64,000 nucleotides of DNA from Dokdonella fugitiva (GTDB taxonomy: Bacteria > Pseudomonadota > Gammaproteobacteria > Xanthomonadales > Rhodanobacteraceae): assembly GCF_004342425.1 (NCBI RefSeq), contig NZ_SLWQ01000001.1, forward strand, positions 393,899 through 457,898, written 5' to 3'. The notes beneath the pieces were generated by a model. It was given only the letters and a program-made list of their open reading frames with translations, had not been told where the DNA came from and ran no database searches. Position numbers and translations under genes: made by a program. This document shows positions 8,491 to 16,319 of this stretch, piece after piece. Position 1 is the stretch's first letter, and each line of letters opens with the position of its first letter.

Positions 8491-8860
8491 TCGAGAGGGA
8501 TGGCGCAGTAGGGTTACCGCCCGTCCGCCGGCGGCGGCATGGCATACCCGAATTCATCTCGAGTTGCCTTTCGAGCGACTCCACCATGCAAGGCGATACG
8601 GTGCGCTCGCCGCGCAGCAGGGATTTGAGGTCGCATATCTTTCTGGTGACCAGTCCAACCCACATCGACGACCGATCCGCGACGGTAAACGAGATGGCTG
8701 CCGTGATCGCGCCGGAACTCATCACCCAGGGCGTGCCCGCGTCGTAGATGACGCGCTGAGAGCCAACAGCTTCCGGAAAGAGCTGCCGGCCTGACGCCTG
8801 CGAAGCACCCGGCAGGGTCGCCAAGAGAACAGCGCTGATCTTGAGCATCAGGCGGAACAT
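8456..8860 (-). CDS. Small secreted protein of unknown function
   Basis: Starts at ATG 8860 with a convincing signal peptide (MFRLMLKISAVLLATLPGAS, cleavage probably after QASG); the upstream ATG at 8881 adds seven residues. The 134-residue product has a mature part that reads plausibly through 'GSQRVIYDAGTPWVMSSGAI' and 'DLKSLLRGERTVS', while the last 35 residues are arginine- and glycine-rich and overlap the plus-strand gene, so the natural end may be earlier. No family is recognised. It sits between thioredoxin copies A and B. Confidence 0.45.
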   Translation of the reverse strand: MFRLMLKISAVLLATLPGASQASGRQLFPEAVGSQRVIYDAGTPWVMSSGAITAAISFTVADRSSMWVGLVTRKICDLKSLLRGERTVSPCMVESLERQLEMNSGMPCRRRRTGGNPTAPSLSTKAIGIHCPVV

Positions 8861-8921
8861 GCCTGCCCCCCATGGGTGCAAGTCTTCCGCTACTACGATA
8901 GCACCGGCCAGGCGAACCGGC

Positions 8922-9275
8922 TCAATTCCCGACTAGCTTGAGCACTGCGTCGATGACCTTGGTGAGTTGCGACTTCGAGACAAGACCCATCTGCGTCGCC
9001 TGCACCTTGCCGCCCTTGAACAGCAGCATCGTCGGCGCCGAGCGCACGCCGTAGGCGAGCGCGGTCTTCGGGTTGCGGTCGATCTCGAGCTTGGCGACCT
9101 TCACGCGACCGCCGTAGTCGTCCGCGAGCTGCGCGAGCATCGGCGCCAGCGCCTTGCACGGGCCGCACCATTCGCCCCAGAAGTCGACGAGCACGGGCGC
9201 CGGCGACTGCAGGACGTCGGTGGCGAAGGTGGTGTCGGTGGTGGTGAAGACGTTCGCGTTCATTGGCTGACTCAT
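8922..9275 (-). CDS. trxA: Thioredoxin (copy B, intact)
   Basis: A 117-residue thioredoxin. The active site WCGPC lies in '[19 protein letters not shown]' near residues 43-47, and the cis-Pro loop 'RSAPTMLLFKGG' is present, so it should reduce protein disulfides; class II ribonucleotide reductase, encoded nearby, is a known thioredoxin client. The ATG at 9275 begins with MSQPMNANVF; a second ATG lies at 9263. Residues MSQP come from sequence adjoining the 39-bp repeat, whereas the truncated copy at 9352..9504 begins MSAEHVF, closer to thioredoxins of this order. No clear ribosome-binding site precedes either ATG of copy B, so its expression may be altered by the rearrangement. Confidence 0.85.
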   Translation of the reverse strand: MSQPMNANVFTTTDTTFATDVLQSPAPVLVDFWGEWCGPCKALAPMLAQLADDYGGRVKVAKLEIDRNPKTALAYGVRSAPTMLLFKGGKVQATQMGLVSKSQLTKVIDAVLKLVGN

Positions 9276-9278
9276 GCG

Positions 9279-9357
9279 CTCACTACGTCGGGATAAGTGA
9301 CTCTGACCCCGTTAGCTCCTCACTACGTCGGGATAAGTGACTCTGACCCCGTTAGCT
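9279..9357. repeat. 39-bp direct repeat, copies 2 and 3 in tandem
   Basis: Two copies (9279..9317 and 9319..9357) one base apart, identical to the copy at 7889..7927. Copy 2 abuts the start of thioredoxin copy B; copy 3 forms the junction with the truncated thioredoxin at 9352..9504 and supplies its stop codon. The repeats therefore mark the breakpoints of the thioredoxin duplications. Confidence 0.85.
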
Positions 9358-9504
9358 GTCCGCGAGCTGCGCGAGCATCGGCGCCAGCGCCTTGCACGGG
9401 CCGCACCATTCGCCCCAGAAGTCGACGAGCACAGGTGTCGGCGACTGCAGGACGTCGGTGGCGAAGGTGGTGTCGGTGGTGGTGAAGACGTGTTCTGCGC
9501 TCAT
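9352..9504 (-). pseudogene. Thioredoxin 5' fragment (copy C), truncated after the active site
   Basis: An open frame of 50 codons from ATG 9504. It begins [14 protein letters not shown], contains the full [13 protein letters not shown] active site and runs into the 39-bp repeat, where it ends at 'QLADS' with TAA (9352..9354). The rest of the thioredoxin fold is missing. A GGA lies 9 bases before the ATG, so this fragment may retain the original translation start of the locus. It may be translated but should not fold as thioredoxin. Confidence 0.75.
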
Positions 9505-9519
9505 CTACGGCATTCCAGA

Positions 9520-9664
9520 GAAATGACCCTGACCCCTATTCCCCTCGTGCGGGCGCGAACGGGGACGTCGGTGGCGACGTGGTGTCCGTGGTTGTGAAGA
9601 CGTTCGGATTAGTCACCGCTGAGTGACTCACTGCATAATCCGAAACGGAAAATACTTAGCCCCC
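9520..9664. other. Junction region with a degenerate thioredoxin 5' remnant
   Basis: The stretch about 9562..9605 resembles the first codons of the thioredoxin genes (gacgtcggtggcgacgtggt, then gtggttgtgaagacgtt) with small deletions, a possible fourth remnant. A 'atgaccctgacccct' phrase precedes it at 9522 and an 'aatacttagccccct' phrase follows just before the ATPase stop. No gene is seen. Confidence 0.4.
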
Positions 9665-11737
9665 TCAGCTTCCGAGCCGGCCAAACATTTCCTTCCACGC
9701 GGTCATTGAATCGGCGAAGAATGCAGCTCCTTTTTGGAGCGCGCGCTGCTTCACCTCCCTCGCTAGGTCGACTTTCCAACTATCCGCCAACGATATGTTT
9801 GCCTCCGAAGCCCACTTTTCGATCTGCGGGACGATTGCCTGCCCATTTTGAACGACGTCCGAAAAAGGCGTAGAAGGTCTACGCTCGATTCGATCTAGTA
9901 CTTCCGCGACAAAAGCTGCGGGGAACAAGTCTTCTACCTCGGACTCAGCAAATTCGATCCACTCCTTGGTCTGCATCACCTTCTCTTGTTGCGTTTGGTA
10001 CGGGCCATTCTTTAAGTCCCTAGCCATCTTGCTGCCGGCCGCATCATCGTCCAGCAATATTGGCGGCATCACTTCATCTCGCCCGCTGAGAATGCTTGCT
10101 AAAGCGCGTGCGTTGGGCGCGCCATGCGCCGGTGCGAAAACCAGCTCTCTAGCGGGATTGAGGTTTCCGGACGCAATCAAAAGCTGCTTGATCGCGGACA
10201 AATAGTGCTGATCTGACGGCCCTTCCACAATCACAGGATGACAGCCCAGAAGCAGGCTTTCCGCAACGCTCATGTTGAGCGCTGAATAAATTGCATAGGT
10301 CGCGCCGTTCTTCCTCGGATTCTCATGGCCCCGCCGGAGATCGGAAGATGCCTTTGTAGAACCGTCGGGAGCGACGAAGACTTTTCGCACTCGATCTAGA
10401 CTGTCAGCGTCAACCAAAAATGGTGAATGCGTCGTATAAATAAGTTGGTTTGTATCTGCCAGTCCATTGAAGAAGGCAGAAAGATCATGCTGCGCCAGAG
10501 GGTGAAGGGACAAGCCAGGCTCGTCCAGAAGAAGGATCGCACCCTTGTGATCTCTGCCGCTTTCTACCAGAAATATTAAATAGAAACTAAGGAACCATTG
10601 TAAGCCGCTACTGCGATCTTCAAGTTCAATTTTCTCCGGTCGCCTGCTATCAGACACCCATATCCTGAAGTGATCACCGTCAGCTTGGAACTCAAAGGTG
10701 TAGTCTCCTTGCTTCCACCAGTCCTTAAACTTCTTTGTGAGCTCCGTGCCTGCGGAGTTGAGCAGAATCGTTCGCTCGCGCTTTCTTTGAGCTATCTCGG
10801 CAATCTCACTGTCGCTTGGCCGCTGCCCTTGAGAGGGCTCAAAGTCTTTGCCGAGTTCCAAAATGTCTTCAGGACTCAACCTGACAAAGCTAAACAGTAC
10901 GCGGAGCGTTCGCGCTTTCGCGGCTTCTTTCGCGCCGAGATCCTTGCGGCTTAAATTATCTACGACGTGAGGAAGATATATCTCGGAGTCTAAATTGCCG
11001 TAATTTGAGTAGAAAACAAATTTCGGCATCTCTTTTCTTAAAAGCGCCTGAACGCTCTCATTTTCGGCAGGATCAGCTACCCGCAGGGGCGCGGCGATCT
11101 GCTCAAGATCTTCTATCAGTCGTTGCAGCCTCGGAACGATACTGCTAGTCGCAGCGGGTGTGCCGGGAAGGAGATCCTTAATAGAGTCAATAAACGCATC
11201 CAGATCGGCTAAAGAAATGGGTCGATTTTCTGTGAAGGCCCCTCGCAATAACGTTTCGGAATCAACTTTCAGTGAGCCTTCTTTAGATAGCGCGGACATG
11301 GCCCCGACTTCCGCCAACGCCGTCTTTATCGCTTCCGACAACAAAGCGTAGTCGGCTTGCGGCTCGGTCGTAAAATCGGGGAATTCGAAGGAATATGAGC
11401 CGTCGAAAGCACGACGGACAATGACCTTCTGAAGGTCACGCGGCGCCGCACCTGAAAGTTGGGCCAATTTGGGCGCGAGTCCGGAGGTATCGAACTCTGC
11501 CTCGATAAACTTGTAGTCCTGCGGCGCTTCTCGGATTGCTGCGTAGTTCGCTTTGGGATAGTCGGATGTTGGAGATATTTCTCCCTCGCGCGCAGGGTTT
11601 AACTTCCATAGCGGTAGCAATAAGTTTGTCTTGCCGGACTCATTCACCCCTATGAGGGCAGTGACCTGGTTGAGATCGATCCAACCACTATCAACCACAG
11701 ATCTATAGTTAGTGACGCGATATCGGAGAAGCTTCAT
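9665..11737 (-). CDS. OLD-family ATP-dependent nuclease (ABC-type ATPase plus TOPRIM domain)
   Basis: A 690-residue protein. The ABC/SMC-like ATPase has a Walker A GVNESGKTN at residues 30-38, a signature-like 'SSGLQWFLSF' near 377-386, Walker B ILLLDEPGLSLHP at 401-413 and the switch 'THSPF' at 436-440. The C-terminal TOPRIM domain has 'VIVEGPSD' (Glu near 505) and 'LLDDDAAG' (Asp 563-565), the metal-binding acids. This is the layout of class 1 OLD nucleases, best known from phage P2, many of which act in phage defence. No UvrD-like partner (Gabija) or other defence gene adjoins it, so it appears solitary. Its DNA is clearly AT-richer and its codon use unlike the neighbours, pointing to recent transfer. 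The start ATG 11737 is the only plausible one. Confidence 0.85.
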   Translation of the reverse strand: MKLLRYRVTNYRSVVDSGWIDLNQVTALIGVNESGKTNLLLPLWKLNPAREGEISPTSDYPKANYAAIREAPQDYKFIEAEFDTSGLAPKLAQLSGAAPRDLQKVIVRRAFDGSYSFEFPDFTTEPQADYALLSEAIKTALAEVGAMSALSKEGSLKVDSETLLRGAFTENRPISLADLDAFIDSIKDLLPGTPAATSSIVPRLQRLIEDLEQIAAPLRVADPAENESVQALLRKEMPKFVFYSNYGNLDSEIYLPHVVDNLSRKDLGAKEAAKARTLRVLFSFVRLSPEDILELGKDFEPSQGQRPSDSEIAEIAQRKRERTILLNSAGTELTKKFKDWWKQGDYTFEFQADGDHFRIWVSDSRRPEKIELEDRSSGLQWFLSFYLIFLVESGRDHKGAILLLDEPGLSLHPLAQHDLSAFFNGLADTNQLIYTTHSPFLVDADSLDRVRKVFVAPDGSTKASSDLRRGHENPRKNGATYAIYSALNMSVAESLLLGCHPVIVEGPSDQHYLSAIKQLLIASGNLNPARELVFAPAHGAPNARALASILSGRDEVMPPILLDDDAAGSKMARDLKNGPYQTQQEKVMQTKEWIEFAESEVEDLFPAAFVAEVLDRIERRPSTPFSDVVQNGQAIVPQIEKWASEANISLADSWKVDLAREVKQRALQKGAAFFADSMTAWKEMFGRLGS

Positions 11738-11769
11738 GCTTCGCTGACTCCTCGAACTAAGTCGCTAAA

Positions 11770-12567
11770 CTACCCGCACTTCGAATACCCACAATTCAAA
11801 CACGTAGCACACCCATCCATGATGATCACGGCCGAGGTGTTGCACTTGTGGCACATCGTGGCCCCCGGCGGAAAGGCGCTCGCTTCGGTCGCGGGCTTGG
11901 CCGCGGCTTCAGCACCCGCCCCAGCGAAGGAGACGTTGAACCCGCCGTTGCCGGCGCCTTCGACGGTCAAGCCGGCGGGCTCACTGTTTTTTTTTGAGCG
12001 GGCGTCGTAGGCGGCGCGCTTCTCGGCGATGAGCTTCTTCTGGTGCTCGTCGAGTTCAGGGTCGTGCAGCAGGCCGATCATCTTGAGGTGCTGTTCGATG
12101 ACCGCGCCGAGTTCGGCGACGATGCTCGGCATGTAGACGCCGCCGGCCTTGAAGTAGCCGCCGCGCGGGTCGAACACCGCCTTGAGCTCCTCCACGAGGA
12201 AGGTCACGTCGCCGCCCTTGCGGAACACGGCGGACATGATGCGCGTGAGCGCGACGATCCACTGGAAGTGCTCCATGTTCTTCGAGTTGATGAAGATCTC
12301 GAAGGGGCGGCGCAGTTCGTACTCGGTGCCCTGGTTGAGCACGATGTCGTTGATGGTCACGTACAGCGAGTGCTCGAACAGCGGCGACTTGATCTTGTAG
12401 GTGGCGCCGATCAGCGTTTCCGGGCGCTCGACCTTCTCGTGCATCTGGATGACTTCGGCCATCGGCATGCTCGGCGCGCTCTCAGGCGCTTCGGCGGCGG
12501 GGACGACCTTGGTGGTGTCTTCGGGCTTGACGACGGCGTAGCCCTTGATTTTTTTGCTGATCTTCAT
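11770..12567 (-). CDS. nrdJb: Class II ribonucleotide reductase, C-terminal subunit NrdJb
   Basis: A 265-residue protein homologous to the C-terminal part of adenosylcobalamin-dependent ribonucleotide reductase. In Pseudomonas and Xanthomonas relatives NrdJ is split into NrdJa (catalytic) and NrdJb. The central TSCPD-type domain (about residues 55-170) shows 'YVTINDIVLNQG', 'RPFEIFINSKNMEHFQW' and 'ELKAVFDPRGGY'. The C-terminus is a cysteine cluster, C-x2-C then 'CATCLNCGYSKCG', able to bind zinc and shuttle electrons from thioredoxin. The partner nrdJa lies upstream on the same strand, separated by two histone-like genes and a tandem repeat. It starts at ATG 12567. Confidence 0.9.
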   Translation of the reverse strand: MKISKKIKGYAVVKPEDTTKVVPAAEAPESAPSMPMAEVIQMHEKVERPETLIGATYKIKSPLFEHSLYVTINDIVLNQGTEYELRRPFEIFINSKNMEHFQWIVALTRIMSAVFRKGGDVTFLVEELKAVFDPRGGYFKAGGVYMPSIVAELGAVIEQHLKMIGLLHDPELDEHQKKLIAEKRAAYDARSKKNSEPAGLTVEGAGNGGFNVSFAGAGAEAAAKPATEASAFPPGATMCHKCNTSAVIIMDGCATCLNCGYSKCG

Positions 12568-12664
12568 TGCGGGTGTCCGGTGATTCGTTATTGGTGATTC
12601 GTGATTCGGTGCGTGTCGCGGGCACGGGCGTCGGTGTTGAAGCGGGAGGCCAGGGCTTCAATGG

Positions 12665-12684
12665 ATGCCCGCTTTCGCGGGCAT
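12665..12684. repeat. Dispersed palindrome (atgcccgctttcgcgggcat)
   Basis: A near-perfect 20-base hairpin, GCCCGC/GCGGGC with a ttt-type loop, followed by 'gacgtcg'. Related copies lie at 23701, 24067, 24109, 57351 and about 62797. Elements of the form 'ATTCCCGCNNNNGCGGGAATGACG' are REP-like repeats widespread in this order. Confidence 0.75.
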
Positions 12685-12730
12685 GACGTCGCTGGGTGGA
12701 ACGGGTGTTGCGGTGTTTCCGTGAGGCTGT

Positions 12731-12893
12731 CGTCGCGTCTGTGTTCGGGCGTTGCGTCGTCGCGTCTGTGTTCGGGTGTTGCTTCGTCGCGTCTGTGTCC
12801 GGGTGTTGCTTCGTCGCGTCTGTGTCCGGGTGTTGCTTCGTCGCGTCTGTGTTGGGGTGTCGCGGTCGTCGCGTCTGTGTCCGGGTGATGCGG
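12731..12893. repeat. 27-bp tandem repeat, about six units
   Basis: Units begin at 12731, 12758, 12785, 12812 and 12839 with a period of exactly 27, and a sixth at 12867 after a 28-base step. The consensus starts cgtcgcgtctgtgttcgggt and ends gttgctt. Units differ at a few positions (t/c, g/c). There are no unique spacers, so it is a minisatellite, not a CRISPR. Confidence 0.9.
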
Positions 12894-12981
12894 GTGTTGC
12901 GGGGCGTCGCTTCTGTGTTCGGGTGGAGCGGAAACGGTGGCCTGCGCCGCGCGGTACGCGGCGGCGCAGGCATGGGTGGGG

Positions 12982-13434
12982 TCAGCGCCTGCCGCGCGTC
13001 GCCTTGCGGGCGGCCTTGCGGGGTGCGGACTTGCGCACGGACTTCCTCACGCCCTTGCGCGGTGCGGCCTTGCGTACGGCCTTGCGCGCGCCCTTGCGCG
13101 GCGCGGCCTTGCGCACGGCCTTGCGCGGTGCGGCCTTGCGGGTGGCCTTCTTCGCGGCCTTGCGCGGAGCAGCCTTGCGCGCGACCTTCCTGACCGCCTT
13201 GCGCACCGCCTTCTTCGCGGCGGAGGCCTTGCGGGCGACTTTCTTGGCCGCCTTCTTCACGGCTTTCTTCGCGGTGCCGGCGGCGGCCGCGAGTTCGTCC
13301 TTGCTCTTGCGCGCGATGTCCATGCGGTGCGCGCGGGCGTAGCTCTGGATGTCCTTGAACGAACCGTCGGCGTTGCGGACGGCGTAGAGCTTCTTGCCGC
13401 CTCGGCTGTACATCGTGGTGCGCTTGGTGGCCAT
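12982..13434 (-). CDS. Histone H1-like DNA-binding protein with a distinct N-terminal domain
   Basis: A 150-residue, extremely basic protein. Residues 1-50 form a non-repetitive head with 'MYSRGGKKLYAVRNADGSF' and 'IQSYARAHRMD'; residues 55-150 are Ala/Lys/Arg repeats of the type AAPRKAxRKA, as in eukaryotic histone H1 tails and Hc1/AlgP-like bacterial proteins. The likely role is nucleoid binding or compaction. A strong AAGGAG precedes ATG 13434. The DNA is itself repetitive (gcggccttgcg units), so length may vary between strains. It follows a second H1-like gene by 72 bases. Confidence 0.8.
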   Translation of the reverse strand: MATKRTTMYSRGGKKLYAVRNADGSFKDIQSYARAHRMDIARKSKDELAAAAGTAKKAVKKAAKKVARKASAAKKAVRKAVRKVARKAAPRKAAKKATRKAAPRKAVRKAAPRKGARKAVRKAAPRKGVRKSVRKSAPRKAARKATRGRR

Positions 13435-13506
13435 GCTTCGCTCCTTCGCGGCGTGACGTCGTCACCTTCGGCCGGCCGCCGCGGACCGGCCGAAGGTGCG
13501 TGCGAA

Positions 13507-14031
13507 TCAGCGGCGACGGCCTGCCTTCTTCGCGGCCTTGCGGGCGGGCGCGCGCTTGGCGGCCTTGCGGGCCGGACCCTTGCGCATCGCCTTCCTGGCG
13601 GCCTTCTTCACGGCCTTGCGCGGGCCGGCAGCCTTGCGCGCGACCTTCTTCATCGCCTTCTTCGCGGCCTTCTTCGCCGGTGCGGCCTTGCGCGCGACCT
13701 TCTTCGCGGCCTTCTTCACCGCCTTCTTCGCGGTGGCCTTCTTGCCTGCCTTCTTGGCGGCCTTCTTCGCCGCCTTCTTGGCCGGCGCCGGCTTGGAGCC
13801 GACGACCGACTTGGCCCTGGCGACGACCGCCTTGACCTTGCGGGCCGCCTGCTTGCGCGCCTTGGCCGCCTTGGTCGCGACCTTCTTGGCCGTGTTCTCG
13901 ACCGCCTGCTTGGCGTCCGAAGCCGCGTTGCTGACGGAACTGGCGACCGCGCTGGCGGCGTCGGCGATCGAGCTGCCGATCTGCGACGCGCCTTCCTTCA
14001 GACCATCGAACGTACCGCCTTCACTGTGCAT
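13507..14031 (-). CDS. Histone H1-like protein with amphipathic N-terminus
   Basis: The start at ATG 14031 (MHSEGGTFDGLKEGASQIG) has AGGAGAGG 9 bases upstream; the frame is open further upstream but without a signal. The product is 174 residues. Residues 1-50 are an Ala/Ser-rich helix with evenly spaced acidic and polar residues ('IADAASAVASSVSNAASDA'); the rest is PAKKAAKKA-type repeats. The Lys/Arg-rich tail should bind DNA or polyphosphate non-specifically. It is the first of two H1-like genes inside the nrdJa-nrdJb interval and lies 140 bases after nrdJa. Confidence 0.8.
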   Translation of the reverse strand: MHSEGGTFDGLKEGASQIGSSIADAASAVASSVSNAASDAKQAVENTAKKVATKAAKARKQAARKVKAVVARAKSVVGSKPAPAKKAAKKAAKKAGKKATAKKAVKKAAKKVARKAAPAKKAAKKAMKKVARKAAGPRKAVKKAARKAMRKGPARKAAKRAPARKAAKKAGRRR

Positions 14032-14171
14032 GGGGATCCCCTCTCCTGTTTCTCGGTGTTGTGAGCTTGACGGATGACGTGAATCTCGAGACACGGATGA
14101 CGCAACGCCGGTGGCCTTTTGCCCATGCATCCATGGGCGTGCCCGCGCGATCGGAACCTCGCACGGCAAGT

Positions 14172-16319
14172 TCAGAACTTGCCGTAATAGCCTTCCTTCA
14201 ACGCGTCGAACAGGTTGGCCGCGGTGTGCGTTTCGCCATCGTACTCGATCTCTTCGTTGCCCTTGACCTCCACCACTTCGCCGTCTTCGAGTTCGAAGCG
14301 GTAGGTGGTGTTGGCCAGATCATGCTCCTTCACGAGCACTCCTTGGAAGGCCGCCGGGTTGAAGCGGAACGTGGTGCAACCCTTGAGCCCCTGCTTGTGC
14401 GCGTAGCGGTAGATGTCCTTGAAGTCTTCGTACGGGTAGGCGGTCGGGACGTTGGCGGTCTTGGAGATCGACGAGTCGACCCATTTCTGCGCGGCGGCCT
14501 GGATGTCGACGTGCTCGGTCGGGGTGATGTCGTCGGCCGAGACGAAGTAGTCCGGCAGCTTCTCGGCCGGGTCCTGCGAGAACGGCATCGCCTTGCCGTT
14601 GATGAGTTCGCGGTAGGCGAGCAGCTCGAAGCTGTACACCTCGACCTTCTCCTTGGACTTCTTGCCCTCGCGGATCACGTTGCGGCTGTAGTGATGGGCG
14701 AACGAGGGCTCGATGCCGTTGCTCGCGTTGTTGGCGAGCGACAGGCTGATCGTGCCGGTCGGCGCGATCGAGCTGTGGTGGGTGAAGCGCGCGCCGGTCT
14801 CGGCGAGCTCGGCGACCAGCGCGGGGGCCACTTCGGCCACGCGCTGCATGTAGCGGCTGTATTTCGCGTGCAGGACCCGGCCGGGGATCGTGTCGCCGAC
14901 CTTCCAGCCGTCGGCGGCCATCTCAGGGCGCTTGCGCAGCATCTCGCCGGTGACGGTGAAGTCCCGGGCGAGGATCGGCGCCGGGCCCTTCTCCCTGGCG
15001 AGCGAGAGCGCGACTTCCCAGCCGGCGAGCGCCATCTCGCGGCTGACGTCCTCGGTGAACGCGCAGGCCTCGGGCGTGCCGTAGCGCTTCTTGAGCATCG
15101 TCAGCGTGCTGCCGAGGCCGAGGAAGCCCATGCCGTGGCGGCGCTTGCTGAGGATCTCGTTGCGCTGCTGCGCGAGCGGCAGGCCGTTGATCTCGACCAC
15201 GTTGTCGAGCATGCGCGTGAACACGCGCACGACTTCCCGGTACTCCTCCCAGTCGAAGCGCGCGTTCGGGCCGAACGGGTCGCGCACGAAGGTCGTGAGG
15301 TTGACCGAGCCGAGCAGGCACGAGCCGTACGGCGGTAATGGCTGCTCCCCGCACGGGTTGGTCGCGCGGATGTTCTCGCACCACCAGTTGTTGTTCATCT
15401 CGTTGACGCGGTCGATGAGGATGAACCCGGGCTCGGCGTAGTCGTACGTCGAGACCATGATCATGTCCCACAGGTGGCGCGCGCGCAGGTGGCCGTACAC
15501 CTTGCACGCGACGAGGCCGTCATCGCGGGTGATGTAGTTCTTGTGCGTCGGCCAGTCGCGCCAGACGACCTTGGTCGCGTCGTCGAGGTCGATCTCGTCC
15601 TGCTCCTTGACGTGGATCGGGAACACCAGCGGCCAGTCGGCGTCCTGCTCGACCGCCTCCATGAAGCCGTCGGTGATCAGCAGCGAGAGGTTGAACTGGC
15701 GCAGGCGCCCGTCCTCGCGCTTGGCCTTGATGAACTCGCGCACGTCCGGATGGGAGACGTCGAACGTGCCCATCTGCGCGCCGCGGCGGCCGCCCGCGGA
15801 CGACACGGTGAAGCACATCTTGTCGTAGATATCCATGAACGACAGTGGCCCGGACGTGTACGCGCCCGCGCCCGACACGTACGCGCCGCGCGGGCGCAGC
15901 GTCGAAAATTCATAGCCGATGCCGCACCCTGCCTTCAGCGTGAGGCCGGCCTCGTGCACCTTCTCGAGGATGTCGTCCATCGAGTCCTCGATGGTCGCCG
16001 AGACGGTGCAGTTGATCGTCGAGGTCTTCGGCTTGTGTTCCTGCGCGCCCGCGTTGGACGTGATGCGGCCGGCCGGGATCGCCCCGCGGCGCAGCGCCCA
16101 CAGGAAGCGTTCGTACCAGTAGGTTTTCTTTTCCTGGGTTTCCTCGACCTCGGCGAGCGCCCGCGCGATGCGCTGGTAGCTGTGGTCGATGTCCTTGTCG
16201 ACCGGTTCGCCCTGCTTGGATTTGAGGCGGTATTTCTTGTCCCAGATGTCGTAGGACGCCGGCTGCAGCGGAATGTCCGCCGCCCCGCGCGCGAGCTGCT
16301 CAAGGCGCACCGTGCTCAT
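14172..16319 (-). CDS. nrdJa: Class II (adenosylcobalamin-dependent) ribonucleotide reductase, catalytic subunit NrdJa
   Basis: A 715-residue reductase that makes deoxyribonucleotides using adenosylcobalamin, independent of oxygen. Landmarks are 'GCGIGYEFSTLRPRGA', 'SSAGGRRGAQMGTFDVSHPD', 'NPCGEQPLPPYGSCLLGSVN' (active-site Cys and Glu of the 10-stranded barrel) and 'RHGMGFLGLGSTL'. It lacks the TSCPD and Cys-rich C-terminus, which are encoded separately as NrdJb at 11770. Translation starts at ATG 16319. Two NrdR-box-like palindromes 32 bases apart lie about 120-160 bases upstream, so NrdR repression is likely. Confidence 0.93.
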   Translation of the reverse strand: MSTVRLEQLARGAADIPLQPASYDIWDKKYRLKSKQGEPVDKDIDHSYQRIARALAEVEETQEKKTYWYERFLWALRRGAIPAGRITSNAGAQEHKPKTSTINCTVSATIEDSMDDILEKVHEAGLTLKAGCGIGYEFSTLRPRGAYVSGAGAYTSGPLSFMDIYDKMCFTVSSAGGRRGAQMGTFDVSHPDVREFIKAKREDGRLRQFNLSLLITDGFMEAVEQDADWPLVFPIHVKEQDEIDLDDATKVVWRDWPTHKNYITRDDGLVACKVYGHLRARHLWDMIMVSTYDYAEPGFILIDRVNEMNNNWWCENIRATNPCGEQPLPPYGSCLLGSVNLTTFVRDPFGPNARFDWEEYREVVRVFTRMLDNVVEINGLPLAQQRNEILSKRRHGMGFLGLGSTLTMLKKRYGTPEACAFTEDVSREMALAGWEVALSLAREKGPAPILARDFTVTGEMLRKRPEMAADGWKVGDTIPGRVLHAKYSRYMQRVAEVAPALVAELAETGARFTHHSSIAPTGTISLSLANNASNGIEPSFAHHYSRNVIREGKKSKEKVEVYSFELLAYRELINGKAMPFSQDPAEKLPDYFVSADDITPTEHVDIQAAAQKWVDSSISKTANVPTAYPYEDFKDIYRYAHKQGLKGCTTFRFNPAAFQGVLVKEHDLANTTYRFELEDGEVVEVKGNEEIEYDGETHTAANLFDALKEGYYGKF

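Larger units (their letters stand above)
12568..12981. other. Repeat-filled spacer between nrdJb and the histone-like gene
   Basis: About 410 bases with no supported gene. It contains the dispersed palindrome at 12665..12684 and a 27-bp tandem repeat at 12731..12893. A frame stays open through the tandem repeat in several phases because the unit length is a multiple of three, but no start site or domain supports translation. Confidence 0.6.

Noticed and set aside
9297..9597. Short frames starting MTLTPLA
   Set aside because: They are translations of the repeated phrase atgactctgacccc-like DNA at several places, without protein-like continuation.
9665..11737. Complete Gabija or PARIS-type defence system
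   Set aside because: Only the OLD-like gene is present; there is no UvrD-like helicase or second effector beside it.
12731..12893. Possible CRISPR array
   Set aside because: The units are contiguous with no unique spacers, and no cas gene is near.
13496..14077. Plus-strand frames opposite the histone-like genes
   Set aside because: They are the mirror of Ala/Lys codon repeats, and the minus-strand genes have proper ribosome sites.
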